Below, piece by piece: positions 51,406 through 63,536 of a stretch of DNA of 64,000 nucleotides. This stretch comes from Anarhynchus alexandrinus (lineage: Eukaryota > Chordata > Aves > Charadriiformes > Charadriidae): contig VUYV01000158.1 of assembly GCA_008711295.1 (NCBI GenBank), forward strand, positions 997,477-1,061,476. Reading direction: 5' to 3'. A model generated the notes under the pieces. That model was not told the DNA's origin. It saw only the letters and a list, made by a program, of their open reading frames with translations, and searched no databases. The translations under genes and the position numbers were made by a program. Position 1 is the first letter of the stretch, and each line of letters begins with the position of its first letter.

Positions 51406-52157
51406 GTCTACTGCCTTTATTGATGGCTACAGACAATTCAGAAGGGACAGGTGAGGAAGGAGGGGCGGAGGTGTTGCCTTTCATGTCAAGAAATGGACAG
51501 AATGTGAAGAGCTGTCTCTGAAGAATAACTACTCCAGCTACAGGAGGCATCACGCTCGCAGGCTCTCCTCCTGCTGGGGGACCTCAACCACTCCAACATC
51601 TGCTGGAAAAGTAGCACGGCAAGATATAGGCAATCCGGGAGACTCCTGGAATGCATTGAGGATAACTTCTTAAGCCAGGTAATAGACAGCCCTAGCAGAG
51701 GGGATGTGGTACTGGACCTGTTGGTCACCAATGCAAGCGAGCTCATTGGTGATGCCAAGCTTGGAGGCAGCCTGGGCAGCAGTGATCATGCACTGGTAGA
51801 GTTCACAGTCCTGAGGGGTACAGGTCAGGCAAAGAGTAAAGTCAGGACCCTGAATTTTAGGAAAGCAAAATTCCACCTGTTCAAGAGGTTAGTCAATGTG
51901 TCCGGCTGGGAAACTGCCCTCAGGGACAAGGCAACAGAACAGAGCTGGCAGATCTTTAAGGATGCTTTTCATAGAGCGCAGGAGCTCTCGATCCCCAGCT
52001 GTAAGAAATCAGGAAAAGGAGGCAAGAGACCGGCATGGCTGAGTAGAGACCTGCTGGTCAAACTAGAGGGCAAGAAGGAAACGCACAGGCAGTGGAAGCA
52101 GGGACAGGTATGCTGGGAAGAGTATAGAGACACTGCCTGGTTGTGTAGGTTAAAGAA
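51406..52157 (+). pseudogene. CR1 LINE ORF2 fragment (endonuclease region), broken
   Basis: Translation shows the N-terminal half of CR1 ORF2, the apurinic-type endonuclease that nicks the target DNA. The first frame reads DGYRQFRRDR, a stop at 51452-51454, then GRRGGGVAFHVKKWTEC and EELSLKNN. Near 51527-51540 the homology jumps to another frame, with several dozen residues missing, and continues as QEASRSQALLLLGDLNHSN. The catalytic GD(F/L)N motif is at 51577-51588 and the SDH motif at 51781-51789. PAWLSRDLL and later EYRDTAWLCR mark the linker towards reverse transcriptase. Homology stops near 52157; the frame ends at 52174-52176. There is no reverse transcriptase core, no 3' tail and no terminal repeats. 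The combination of an in-frame stop, internal deletion and loss of both ends makes it dead. The ATG-less frame from 51706 is not a gene of its own. Confidence 0.93.
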
Positions 52158-54329
52158 GATGGAAATCACAAGTTAAGGTCTCATGAAAGTCTGTTGCCAA
52201 TATTAACAAACAGTTCTCATTTATGAAACATCTGACTCAAGTGCCTTTTTGACCACTTTGTTGCATATACTGCTGCATATGCAACAGATATGCATTAATA
52301 CGATTGAGCTGTTCTTTTCTAAATGTTGATATTAATTAATTGCCTATTTAAAGAATAAAAATTAAAAATGGTAGTTGCCAAAACAACCTTTTCAATGTTT
52401 TAGAGCCAGGAAATCTTTATTTCAAAGTATTAGTTATGGTTTACCCCTGGAAAAGTAAAAATAGTAAAAAGTTAAAAAAAATTTTGCTGAGCTGATACAA
52501 AACCTGTCCTTTTTGTTGTCTGTTGATGAAAATCTTTGAAATTGTTTTTCCTTCTGAAATGGGCTGAGAGAAAACATCAAAACCTCAAAAACTCCCATGG
52601 GACGGTGAAGCCATCATCTGTCCAGACCTATTTACCCATTACACATTGTAACTCTGTAAGCACAGAACCAATGATGTACACAAAGTCTCAGACACTGTCA
52701 CACTGTATAATAATGCATAATACTGACCTTTTAATGGAAAAATTTGTAGCCTCACAGGTGGCTCTTGGGATACACCTCTGTTGAGGTGGGCTGCAGGCTC
52801 TGACCTTGAATCTCTGCTCCTGACCTGTACCATCATTAGCACAAACTGGGAGGTTTGGGCCTCGGGCAACCACCAAGAGACCCTCATTTCTCACATCAGG
52901 TTCTGCTAAGACTTCCAACACTTTCCCTTTTTGTGTTGTGAGTGAAATATAGTCGTCTTAGTCACGGTCTTCTTTACCGTGGATGTAACAGGTATGCACA
53001 GTTTTCAGTTACACCAGCCCACATCAGTAGCTTTGGTTTACTGTACTTACATTTTATTTTGATTTCTGAATAGATGGGCAAACCGTACTTGGAAGGGGTG
53101 TTTATATCTGAAAAATGAAAGTCTAGGTAAGCCCATCAACTTGATGGATTAAAAATTAGAATGAAAATATGCAGACAGCTGAAAATAATTTCCTTTTTCT
53201 TCATAACAGATGATTTGCAGATCCTTATGCTGTGGCTAATCATTCACTGTTAATCTCCCTTTCTGGAACATTGGATAGAAGGGAGGTAAAGTCTGTGGAT
53301 ATCACCCACAGGAAAATGCATTAATCTAATAGAATATGGGAAAGACCTAATTAAGAACAAAAGCTTATCATGCAAATTCAGGAACTGACTGTTCTCCAGT
53401 AAAAAAGTGTGGTTTTGCTTCTGTCCTAAGCATTTGAAAACAGTGCTGCAGGTGCAAACCAGGCAACTTTACGAGCAAGGGATGAAAATCCCTTTTGCCT
53501 CCCCTTTTCATTTTAAACTGTGCTGATGAAGCCCGGTGAATGTCAACACAGCCGTCAGAAACCTCCTGTTCATCAGTCACCTGGGCAGAGCTCCAACACT
53601 TCTCAGGTTCATGCTTCCTCCAAGCATTACTGGAGCAGGCGAGAGAGGAAAACATCATTTCGTTTCCCATTACCTGAAGCCCTGTTTTTTTTCCCCAGCA
53701 ATCACATAGCTCTACTGCTTGTAGGGTATAGCCCAGTGGGGATTAAACTGATAAAGAGTACCAAGCACATTCCACAAAGACGAAGTGAACTCAATTCCTA
53801 TTTCTGAACACATAACAGAGCAATTGGCTTTCCTGGGGGAAAAGTCATCTTATAAAGCTCAGGGGCTGGATGCCTCCAGTTCTTCTAATGTGAGTGTGGC
53901 TAGAACATAGACCTTTGCAGCAGCGCCAAATGCTACTTCACTGTTACCAAATTGGTTTGGTAACTGGTCCAGTTTGGAGAAAAAATATTTAAATCCAGGG
54001 TGGAATAAAATCTAAGGGGAGGAGGCAAAAGAAAATTAAATGACTTTCAGGCTGATGGGTTTTCTGAAATTTTTCACTGTCTATTTCTGGAGATACCATA
54101 CAAAAATAATAGTTTGAGGAATAGCTTCACAATGCTAGCTAAAGTTTGATGATTATTATTTCCAAGAATCTGGAAGTTGTCTCTTTGGGAGGGAATGCCT
54201 GCGGTTGCCAAATATAAATTATTTATTTCATATGAATTTGAAAATATGGGAAAATTATCAGCACAGATTTCAGGTTTTGTAATATTCTGTTATTACAGCT
54301 TTTTGCCAAATCATCCCTGCTAGGGGAGC
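52158..54329. other. Non-coding stretch
   Basis: No gene or known repeat is seen. A perfect 10-bp inverted repeat (TGTTGCATAT / ATATGCAACA, 8-base loop) lies at 52259-52286, just beyond the CR1 fragment. The rest is AT-rich unique sequence with short open frames on both strands. Confidence 0.55.
52259..52286. repeat. Perfect 10-bp inverted repeat, 8-nt loop
   Basis: TGTTGCATAT at 52259-52268 pairs exactly with ATATGCAACA at 52277-52286, leaving the loop ACTGCTGC. It is followed by another related word, GATATGCATT. It may form a small cruciform; no protein-binding role can be claimed. Confidence 0.9.
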
Positions 54330-55150
54330 TGGGACAGATCTGACAGCCTGATGGAGATGAGACTCCCACAGGTCCATGCTCCCAGGTCCAACCAGCAACG
54401 AGGCTGAGCATGTGTTCCCAGTAGGCACATGCACACATATACAGCGCATAAATATGTACGTACATGGCTGACCATACAGATCAACACTCATAGACACACA
54501 GAGGACTCACATGAACATGGACAGCACCAGTGGCCCCATCCCAAACCCTTCTCTGGGTAAACAGGATGGACTGCTGCTAGTGGAAATATATGTATATGTA
54601 TCTGTATCTGTATATGTATATATGTATGTATATATATGTGTGTGTATATACCTTTCTATCTATATATGTAATGAGGCTGCCTCCAGCAGCTGGGCTCAGA
54701 CACTCAAGTATGCCCAGAAACTGCCCCTGGATCCCAGTCTCTCCAGCTTGGTGGCACCATGGGCACACAAGGCCTCTGAGCTCTGGTTCCACCCCAGAGG
54801 CTGGCACTTGTTTTTGCTCACTGTGGTGAGCAACTGGCCCTTCTTATCTCCTTATCCCTCTGTTTTCCACTTCTTCCTACCCAAAGCACCTAGATCCCTC
54901 CCTTTCCCTGCCTTTTCTTCTTCCTCTAAATATCCCATAGTAAGTCCTGTGGAACCTCGAAATGCTCTTCCTCTGTGTCCCATAGTGCATCCCACACCCC
55001 TAGGCAGCAAACCCAGCAGTCTGAAAGATGCTCTGGCATTGACTTATAGTGACATGTTTCCTGCCTGGACGCTGGGGCTGAGGGTCTCCTGGGACAGCCC
55101 TGGGAGGGGTCTGGACAGGGTGTCCCTTTTTCTGAGACCTTAATTTATTT
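54330..55150. repeat. Possible degenerate LTR-like or unclassified repeat
   Basis: The composition changes here: a C- and CA-rich block (54350-54540), a TATG/TG microsatellite (54586-54670), then a pyrimidine-rich, fairly GC-rich block to about 55140. It holds a 210-codon frame from ATG 54511, but the microsatellite encodes its low-complexity Y/V/I stretch (about residues 27-52) and the pyrimidine-rich strand lacks stops for compositional reasons. I see no protein domain. Length and composition would suit an old solo LTR of an avian endogenous retrovirus, but I cannot find a second copy, a clear TG...CA pair or target-site duplications. A GC-rich non-repeat segment is an alternative. Confidence 0.25.
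54586..54670. repeat. TATG/TG-rich microsatellite
   Basis: An imperfect run of TATG, TCTG, TATA and TG units spans about 85 bases, including TATATGTGTGTGTATATA near 54631. It is interrupted enough to be of moderate age. It creates low-complexity Y/V/I/C stretches in overlapping open frames and should not be read as coding. Confidence 0.92.
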
Positions 55151-58100
55151 TTTCACTTGACCTTATTCTCCTCTGCGCTTGTGGAGATGGGCCTTTGATG
55201 GGTTGTTGGCTCCAGTGATGGGTATGGGAGTAGCCTGACAGGGTATTACTTGGGCTTTCCCCACCATGTCTCTCTCCTCTCCTTTGTGAGCATGCAGAGG
55301 AGCTTTTATCACATAACCTAACAATCCCAGCTACAGCGTTTTAGCAGTTGTATACCTAGACTTAATTATTGCATGTGTTTGAAGTACCATCAGTTTGGAT
55401 ATTGAAAGTTAGGTTTTCATGAAAGCATAGATATCTTGTAGAGGTTATGTACTGATGTACTGCAAGGATCAAGACTGTGCTTGATGTCTGAACTTTAATA
55501 ACAGGTAAAGTAAAATTCATTCCAGGATTTCATCAGTTCACTGGAGAGATCCCTGTATGCAGGTTAAATAAATCACCGAAATCCAAACATAGAAAGTTTT
55601 CTCATTTTAAAGCCTTAGAATATTTTTAATGAAAAGAACTGTTCAAGATGAAAAGGTAAAATAAGATAAAATAGATATTAAATACTTAGATGTTTTTTAC
55701 ATGAAATGCTCAAAACAGCTTGAAGCAAAATGCTATGACTTCATTTCATTGGCTGGAAGTTTTAATGAAATTTGACTTAATTTTTAGAAATGCTTTTGTT
55801 CTCCCTGAAACATTGAGTTTTCAGTGAATTTACCATTCATCCAAAAAAACGTGCCAAGCTCTAGATTAGATCTGCTATCATAACATTTGTCACATACAGA
55901 ACAATTGTCAGTTGTTCCTAATGACTACGTTTTCTTTAAGAAATGTTCATTGCATTCAGCGGCCAACTTGTTCTCTCTCGGCAAGAAAATCCTGGTTTGA
56001 AGAAGGTTGCTACCAGCTAAATGCGAGACTCCAAAGGCTGTGCAGTCCCAGCCTCCCACCGGAATTGCACCCAGGCTCGACGTGGGCTGTCCACCATGTT
56101 TGCAGAGCTGTCCCCACCTCCTGGGAGGCTGCAATCCTTTCCTCTCCCTGTTGACTGGCCAGGCTTTGGACCATGTCTGGATTGGGATCTCCTAGGTCCT
56201 CTTCTATTTGTAGGTGTTCTCTTATAAGGAAACCTTCCTACGTCATTTCAGGGAACACTGATGGAGAGGTCACCTTATTTCTGGATGTTCCTAGGACTGT
56301 CTGGCTGAGGGATCCTCCTCCTCCAGGGTCTGCAGAGACACAGAGTTGTCAAACAGAGATCTCTGCCTCCTACCCACTCTTTCCCTGATTTACAGCGTAA
56401 CATAAGACAATGAAATAAAACTTTATTGCTTGCAAAGTTACATCTTCTTAGTCATATTATTGTTCTAATCTGTTCCCTCTCTCCCTGAACATACAGTCTG
56501 TCCCAAGCAAACAATGTAATAATTTCTATTTTATCTACTGAGCTATTCCAAATTAGACTGACCATTACATTAAGTTCCTCACAATTTCATTCAGTGTTTC
56601 TGAGAAGAACTTGGTGGAAAAATGGCACAACAATAGCTGTATAAAAGCCAATTTAACAAAATCCAGCTGTTCCCTCATTTTAGCACTGTGGTCTCCACCA
56701 TTTTGTATGAAATACTGCTTTTTAAAGCTACCTCAAAATAGCAACATAAAAATATGCACAATGCAGTCATTACACAATAAAAAGAAAGACCCCGTAGTCC
56801 TGATTTTCAGAGAGGCTGAATATTGCTCACCCAAAATAGAAATTGAGATTTTAAAGGGGTAGGTGTTAAACTTTTTGGAATCATTTTTGTATCAGGAGTC
56901 TGGTGGTGGCAGGAGTAGAAAGGCATTTTGTGCAGAGGCTGCGCAGGACAGTTTTATGACTCAAACAGTTGCAAAATGGGGCAATCTAAAGCAGATCCCC
57001 ACAATGACTTTGCTGATTGCCTTGTCCCTCCGGATCTGTGCTGCTTATGTGCTTTTGCTGCCTTCACAAAGGCTGTGGCTGCACAAATGTCCCCTCTCCC
57101 CGCTCCCCCGTCCTTAAATTTTCTCCCCATTGTCCGACCCGTTTGTTCCTCGCCACTGGTGGCAGCAGCAGCAGCGGGGAGCACTTGGGTGGAGAAGGCC
57201 CCGTGGAAAAGCAGCTGCTGTGGGCTTCATGCTGTTTAATCCTTTCCAGAGCTGGTCTCGTCTCTTGGTCCTCTTTAATGCTGCTGCTGTCAGTCATGGA
57301 GCCAAANACAAAGCCCCAAAGAGAGAGAAAACGAGTGAGATGCTCTTTTTAAATTGCTAATGAAGCGTCGCAGTTGGCCTCTTTCAGGTGACAGGACCTA
57401 TCTGAACTCCGGATGTCCTGAAGCTCATACTGCTGTTTGGCTGCAGCAAAGGGAGGCACCGAGGTGCTCATTACCCCGGGTCCCAGCGCTCCCTGTCACC
57501 TGGAGGAGTGTGTGAGGCTGCTCGGTGCCCCTTCTCTGTGCCCTGCACGTTCCCATGGGGCTGCATCCATCCGTGGGCACGTGGAGCATAACTCTCCCTG
57601 GGAAGAAACAAAATGTCCCACTATTAGGAATTTTCCTATGGGTCTTTAGCTGCTCTGGTGTTTAGAGACCAAGAAATTGCTCCCACCAGGTGCACATTCC
57701 CAGACCCATTTCCAGAAAGCGGCCGATGTCTGACACCTCACCGTAAGGGGCAAGGTGCTTCACAACAGCCAGATGGCATTACTCTGGCTGGGGAAGGCTG
57801 CTGCTCCTTCATTTTCCTGCTTGGCACGCGTCTTTGCGTACGCATGTGTGGGAACACGCTGTGTCGCTGAGGGGCTTAAAGATTTGGGCAATATTTTCTG
57901 GTTTCTAAGGTTCAGGGCAGCCTTTCTGGTCATTTCTGGAGTGAAGACGAAAGAGAGAGAAAGATTTGAACTAAAAAAAAAAGAAAGAGCTTTTGGGATT
58001 AGCACAACTCTTCGTGAAAATACAGGAGATGTTTCATTTTTGTTCCAGTGAAGGATGAAATGAATTCCAAAATCTCCCCAGTTGTCATGAAACAGAATTG

Positions 58101-59716
58101 CTGAGCTCTGACTGGCTCTTGCCATTGTGTTATGAGGGAAATTTCTCTTCAGCTCCCGGTACTTGGGAACTGGCTTTTACCTAGAAACACAAAACTTTAT
58201 ATACTTTACAAGCTTGCAGCCTATCCCTGTAGCTGACTTTATTACAAATCTCATTAATTTTGAGCCTTTCTAAGCTCTTTGGCTGAGCGGTATTCTGCAG
58301 CTTGGATATTAAAGGACCACATTCAGAAGCTGAAAAAGCAAAGAAAGTAATTTGCTTTTCAAAGCTGAAGTTCAGAAATTGGGGAAAGGCAGGTCTTCAC
58401 TACGGCAAGCAAGATAAAACAAAATGATGCATTTAAAGTCAGTTGCAGTTATGTCTTACAGATCAACCCATAGGTTTGGTCTTTTTTCTGAAATGCATTA
58501 CACTTGGGGCCACAGAGCAGGAGAGAAAGGCAGAGATTTCACATTGTGCTGGGTCTGAGGCAAATAGTATCTTTAAAAAAAAAGCCACTGGAAGTCCTTC
58601 TGCTTTGTTTGGAGCAGAGCAGGAGAGAAATAAAAGAGGGAAAAGACTAAGGAAGAGCTAAAAGTGCCTTTACTTGATTCTACCAGATGTTTGGGCTTTC
58701 TTCACAGAGCCCTTTGTTTCTTTCAATCACCAGTCATCAAACCTGCCCAGCCTACCCAAAACAAGTTGCTGTAAGCACTGAGCAGTAAAGCTTCTTCTCT
58801 ATCTGTCCAAATACTCTGAGTAGGTGGAACTGGTTACTGAAATGGCTGGGTAAAAAAAAGCCAACACAGCAGCAGTTTGTTGATGCTGCACTTGAATTTT
58901 TACAAAGGAAGAAAAAAAAAAGCCTGTTTTGTGAGACCAGGTAATAAACTATATATTGCAGTCACTGGCTGAAACGGTAAAATAAGAAAGAGGGAACTGG
59001 GACAGAAGGAAGGGACCATAAGTGACATCCTAACACTGAAACACTGAGACAGTTAGGAGAATATTTCCTCAAATAGGGAGAATTGTGACAACTCAAATCA
59101 CATGAAGATATTTGGTACGCAGGAAAACTCTTCTCCCACCCTGTTGTACTTCTGGCACAATGGCTACAACTGGATGTCTAAAATAAAGGTCTTTGCATCA
59201 ATCCCAGCTTTGCATCAGGAGTTTGACTTTCTGCCCTGAAGTGGTAGGCTTGATATCTTTGTGTCCTCTGGTCATCTCTTTCCTCATTCTGTCCCTTCCT
59301 TTGCACAGCAGACAGCAAAGATGAAACCTGGGGGAGGTCTGCCTGCAAATAGAAGAGTCATGCTGGCTGAGTCACAACTCAGAGAGTGTTTCTTTTGAAA
59401 GAGCAAGCAACTGAGCAAAGCCCCAACCTGGACCAAGTTGTCTGTGAGCAAAATGGCAAGCAGCAGCCACCCCTCTCACTGCCTGCCCCTGGCCTTCTGG
59501 AGGGAGAAGCACAGAAAGCAGCAGTCTTCTGAAATAATGCAGTGCTCTGATTTTGTTCATCTTCACTAGACCCTCTGGGGAAAAACCTGGCCTCTGAGAG
59601 ACCTAGTGAAATGCCATGTGTTGGCTAAGAGATCTGGAGAACAAGGCAGATCATGGAAACGAGCTTTCTGTCCTTTCCATATACTCTGCATCGTAAGCAC
59701 TGCTGAGCTGCGAAAT
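55151..59716. other. Non-coding stretch with GC-richer patch
   Basis: No gene is supported. The part at 57100-57850 is GC-richer with scattered CpGs and an undetermined base at 57307. Open frames of 60-121 codons overlap on both strands here without a recognisable family. The stretch 56000-56390 is also GC-richer and complex. The rest is AT-rich, with short A-runs near 57976 and 58911. Confidence 0.5.
57307..57307. other. Undetermined base (N)
   Basis: A single N lies in GCCAAANACAAAG within a GC-richer patch. Nothing around it suggests a gap-edge duplication, unlike the N at 884. Confidence 0.9.
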
Positions 59717-59999
59717 TCATAGAATCACAGAATGGTTTAGGTTGGAAAGGACCTTAAAGATCATCTGGTTCCAACGTTCCTGCCATGGGCAGGGACACCT
59801 TCCACTAGACCACATTGCTCAAAGTCCCATCCGACCTGGCCTTGGACACTTCCAGGGATGGGGCATCCACAGCTTCTCTAAGCAATTTGTTCCAGTGTCT
59901 CACCACCCTCATAGTGAAAAATTTCTTCCTAATATCTATTCTAAATCTCCCTTCTTCCAGTTTGAAGCCATTACCCCCTGTCCTGTCACTCACTACATG
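59717..59999 (-). mobile_element. CR1 LINE 3' end
   Basis: Reverse-strand CR1 of about 283 bases. It begins on the forward strand with TCATAGAATCACAGAATGG and GGTTGGAAAGGACCTTAAAG, the standard avian CR1 tail. Minus-strand translation gives the ORF2 C-terminus VSDRTGGNGFKLEEGRFRI, DIRKKFFTMRVVRHWNKLL, REAVDAPSLEVSK and a terminal LSNVV with the stop at 59805. The terminus lines up with the copies ending at 37569 and 44650. Homology ends near CACTACATG at 59991-59999, the 5' truncation point. The short frame is unbroken but has odd residues (LLREAVDA in place of LPREAVES), suggesting moderate age. Confidence 0.96.
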
Positions 60000-61861
60000 A
60001 CAAAATTTCATGTCCCATTTGAAGTAAAGGTTTGAGGGCACAAATGAGATTTAAACAGACCCTTGCTGGGTCATACAACCAGACTTAGCTCAAGGGGTGA
60101 CTGGCCCAGTACAGCCAGTAGCCACTCTGCGGGCTGAGCTCTGACATGCGTATAATACAAATACTGCAAACACAGAGGTTTGGAGCACTTGATAAATAAT
60201 ATTCTTCTTTTTGGTGAAAATAATTTCAAAACTAAGTAACTCCAAGTAAACAAGGGTTTCACAGTCATGGAAAACACACAGTGAAGTAATCAACTTTAAA
60301 AATATTTAAATAAAGTTGCCAGGAAATTAATAAGTACTGCCATGCATCTGTGAAACTCAATTGTTTTGTTAGTCTTCTGAAAGACAATGTTATAAACCAT
60401 GATGTATAGCTAGAAAATAACCAGTGCTTTCCATACAGGGTATAGAATAATTCCCCTCTGATTTACCAGGTCCCCAAAGTTTTCTTTTAGCCAGCAGTTA
60501 TTCTTGTGCTACTTAGGGATCATCTGTCTCCCACGTATTGCAAGAAAGTGCAATTCTAATATATCATAGCCTCTCATAAAAAGATTGTCCTTCACAGAAG
60601 AGCAGTTCTGAAGATGAACTGTCTAAAAGTATCCTAAGGTTTCCTGGTAAATGCTAAAGCAGCCTTACAGAGCTAATAATAGTTTTTCTGAACTTGCTGA
60701 TAAAACAATTAATGTCTTTCTTCATTCACAGCAATTCTCATCCCATTAGACACTGGGAAATCTAATTTTCCTTAGCTAAGCTGAGACTTTCCTACCTAGA
60801 ATGACTCCTGTGAAATGACATGCAACATCAAGAATTGCATTTACAGTTCTTTTAGTTCTTTGATGACTATAAAGATGGTGATCCCAGGAAAGTGTCACAT
60901 TTGCAATATTCATTCAGGCATGTGTAACAATAAGATTTAAGTAAATGCACTTAATTTCCATTGTGCAATGGATAGCCTGATATTGGTCCCAAAGAGAATT
61001 TTTTAAAGACAAAGTTAATTTCTTAATTTGTTCTATTTTAAGTGAATGAATTTAACTCTCATGAGCTGGAAGGAAAAGCAACAATGATAGCTTGTTTAAG
61101 GAAAACCTTTATCAGGCAAGCATAGTTGGGAAAGCCCCAGCACTGCCAGTGTTTTAGTCTTCAAGAAAGTTCCTGCCAGACTGAGTGTTGAACTAGACTG
61201 AAACCCCTTCCAGCTGCAGGCTGGTGGGAACATGTGTATTGCTTGTTGGTACAACATCTCAGAGAAGTGAGGAGCCAGGTGAGGAAAGTTAATTACTCAG
61301 AATTGCAGCTCCATTAAGATGTATTTTGTAAAGAGCACACCTTGCCTGGTGCCCTTGCAGTCAGCATCCGCTCAGAAGGCACCCCAGAATTTAAAAAGGA
61401 AAAGACGTCAAAATCATGGGAATGGACCTCAAGCAGAGCACCACTCAGGTTTTGCCAGCATGAGTTTCAGGGTGCCTCTGGCTTCTTTCGAGCTTGGAGA
61501 TTTTGCCCCCAAAAGGTGGAGAGGAGGTGGGAGGTCCTCCCCCTGCGAGTCCTGCTAGTGAGGACACATAAAGGAAAATGTGGAGGAACAGTGAAGAGGA
61601 AACTGTTCCCTGAAGAGAGAGGGAAGAACTGATGAAATCCTTCAAAAGGAAAGACAAGTCCCTCCAAGATCCTCCCAAACTGTTCTTTCAGCTTCTAACA
61701 GGAAAGGTTTATTATGGCCAGGTGGACCTTGCCTTAGCACCAGTGTCTTCAAAGAAAAAGGCAGCCCTACAGTTTCAGCTGTTGCGCTGGGTTTCACTTC
61801 ATTTCCAGAGTATCTTAGGCAGCCCAAGACAGGATTCATTATTTATATTCCTTTGTTAAGG

Positions 61862-61890
61862 AAATAAATAAATAAATAAATAAATAAAAA
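61862..61890. repeat. (AAAT)n microsatellite
   Basis: Six AAAT units followed by A's. It is a simple tetranucleotide repeat likely to vary in length between individuals. It is not attached to a recognisable retroposon. Confidence 0.95.
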
Positions 61891-63496
61891 GAAAACTGAT
61901 AGTTAAAAAAGCCTTTGTTATTGACGATTTACCTTTTAACACTGTATTCACTTGTAGCTGTTGTGCCATGTGATTTATTAGGATTTTCAGCCTTTGTTGA
62001 ATCTTCTTTAGAAAAGATGCAATTTAAAGGTTAGTGTTGCTGAAGGCATATAATGGCACAGTAATTGAGAAACCAAATGGAAAACACATTTCTATTTCAG
62101 ACTGTCAATCTGATAAAATGAAAAGAAAACTAGTTAAAAATACCTAATGGCTTTAAAGTTGTATGTCATCAGAAGACGACACAGAAAAGCTGAGTGAGGG
62201 TGTCTGCATGATTACAATTCTCCACACAGGCACACGGGATCCCTGTATTATTTTATTTATACTGTATTTAGGTATAAACATAATTAACCCATTTGCTAGA
62301 ACAATCCTTGATCTAATAAAGACAATATTTAATTTTGCAAAGAAGTAAAACAATACATAGAAATTATGATTTTGCCGTTCAAGATACATGTCAGAAAAAT
62401 TATTTACCTTCTTAAATCTTTTTTTATTTCACTCTTTATTTCTAATACGTTCTGATGTCTATTAACCTCATGCATGGATTCCCATGGAAAAATTTTATTC
62501 CCCATTAGTTAAGCAGCTGGCCACGTGATATTTGTTTTGTATATTGCTTTAGAGAGGAAAAGAGCAGAAACATGGGTTTTTTTACCTCTGTGGTTTGTAG
62601 AATCAGAAGGATGTTTTCTTAAAAAAAAATTCTTTTCTTGAATAGTAATACCTGCTGATTAGAGCTATTAATACTTTCCTTTCCAAATGTAATTTAGGAG
62701 CTACTGTTAATCTGGAATCATTTTGGTAGGAAAGTCAATCCTCAGGTCGTGCACTCAGGACATATAAATGAGATTAATTGCCTTATCCTCCGAGGCAGAT
62801 GTAACTGCCCCCAGGGCTTTGCCATTCAGAGTAGAGGAGCGGAGTGCAGCAAGATGGCACAGACACAGTGACACAGAGGCTTATCTGAAGATAAGAAGGA
62901 ATATCAGCAAACAGAGGTGTTCTTCGGTTGCTCCTGAGGAAAGCAACGCTGTTACTTACAAGTGCCGTTTCGCTCAGAGAACTGACAGTAGCTGTGGTGT
63001 TGTCCGTGTCCTATGAAGTATTTTTCCAGTAACTTCTAGACCGAATTTGCCTCAGTTATTTTCCTGTTAGGGCTTTATGCCAGGATTCAAACCTGTCTGG
63101 GGAAGAATCGCTGTGCAGACATGGATTTGATTGCCAGACCGGTCCTTTAGGACAGTTAACCGTGGTATGATAACTCCTTAGAAAACTCATTTTTTAAAGA
63201 AACAGAGTAAATGCATGGGAGAATTGTTAGGAAACAGGAGTAGAATAGAAGAATGTGTAGCTTTGGAAGGAAATATTAGAAGCAAAAAGTTACAATATGG
63301 AACTATTTCTTGACCACAAATACCTGTTTGCTGTTTTAGAGACTGGCTTGCCTGCAGAAGAGAGAAGGTATAATGTTTTCATCTATATCACCTTGAAAGA
63401 AAAAAATGGCTGTCTGGCTGCTGGGCTACAAATGTCTTCTGAGTGAAGAAAAATATCTAAATGGTCCATTAAATGTTCCAGGAAGCCTTAAATGAA

Positions 63497-63536
63497 TAAA
63501 GACTCTGAATGAGTAATAAAGATGCTGAATGAGTAA
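63497..63536. repeat. Short tandem duplication, 20-bp period
   Basis: TAAAGACTCTGAATGAGTAA at 63497-63516 is followed directly by TAAAGATGCTGAATGAGTAA at 63517-63536, with 18 of 20 positions matching. A partial third AATGAATAAAG precedes it. It is probably a slippage duplication. Confidence 0.92.

Noticed and set aside
54511..55143. 210-codon open frame, the longest in the window
   Set aside because: Part of it is microsatellite-encoded Y/V/I repeats, and the remainder lies on a pyrimidine-rich strand where stop codons are scarce. No domain or homolog is recognised.
61180..61225. GTTGAACTAGACTGAAACCC and CCTTCCAGCTG resembling an old CR1 tail
   Set aside because: The match covers only about 30 bases with several differences and no flanking CR1 sequence or terminal repeats.
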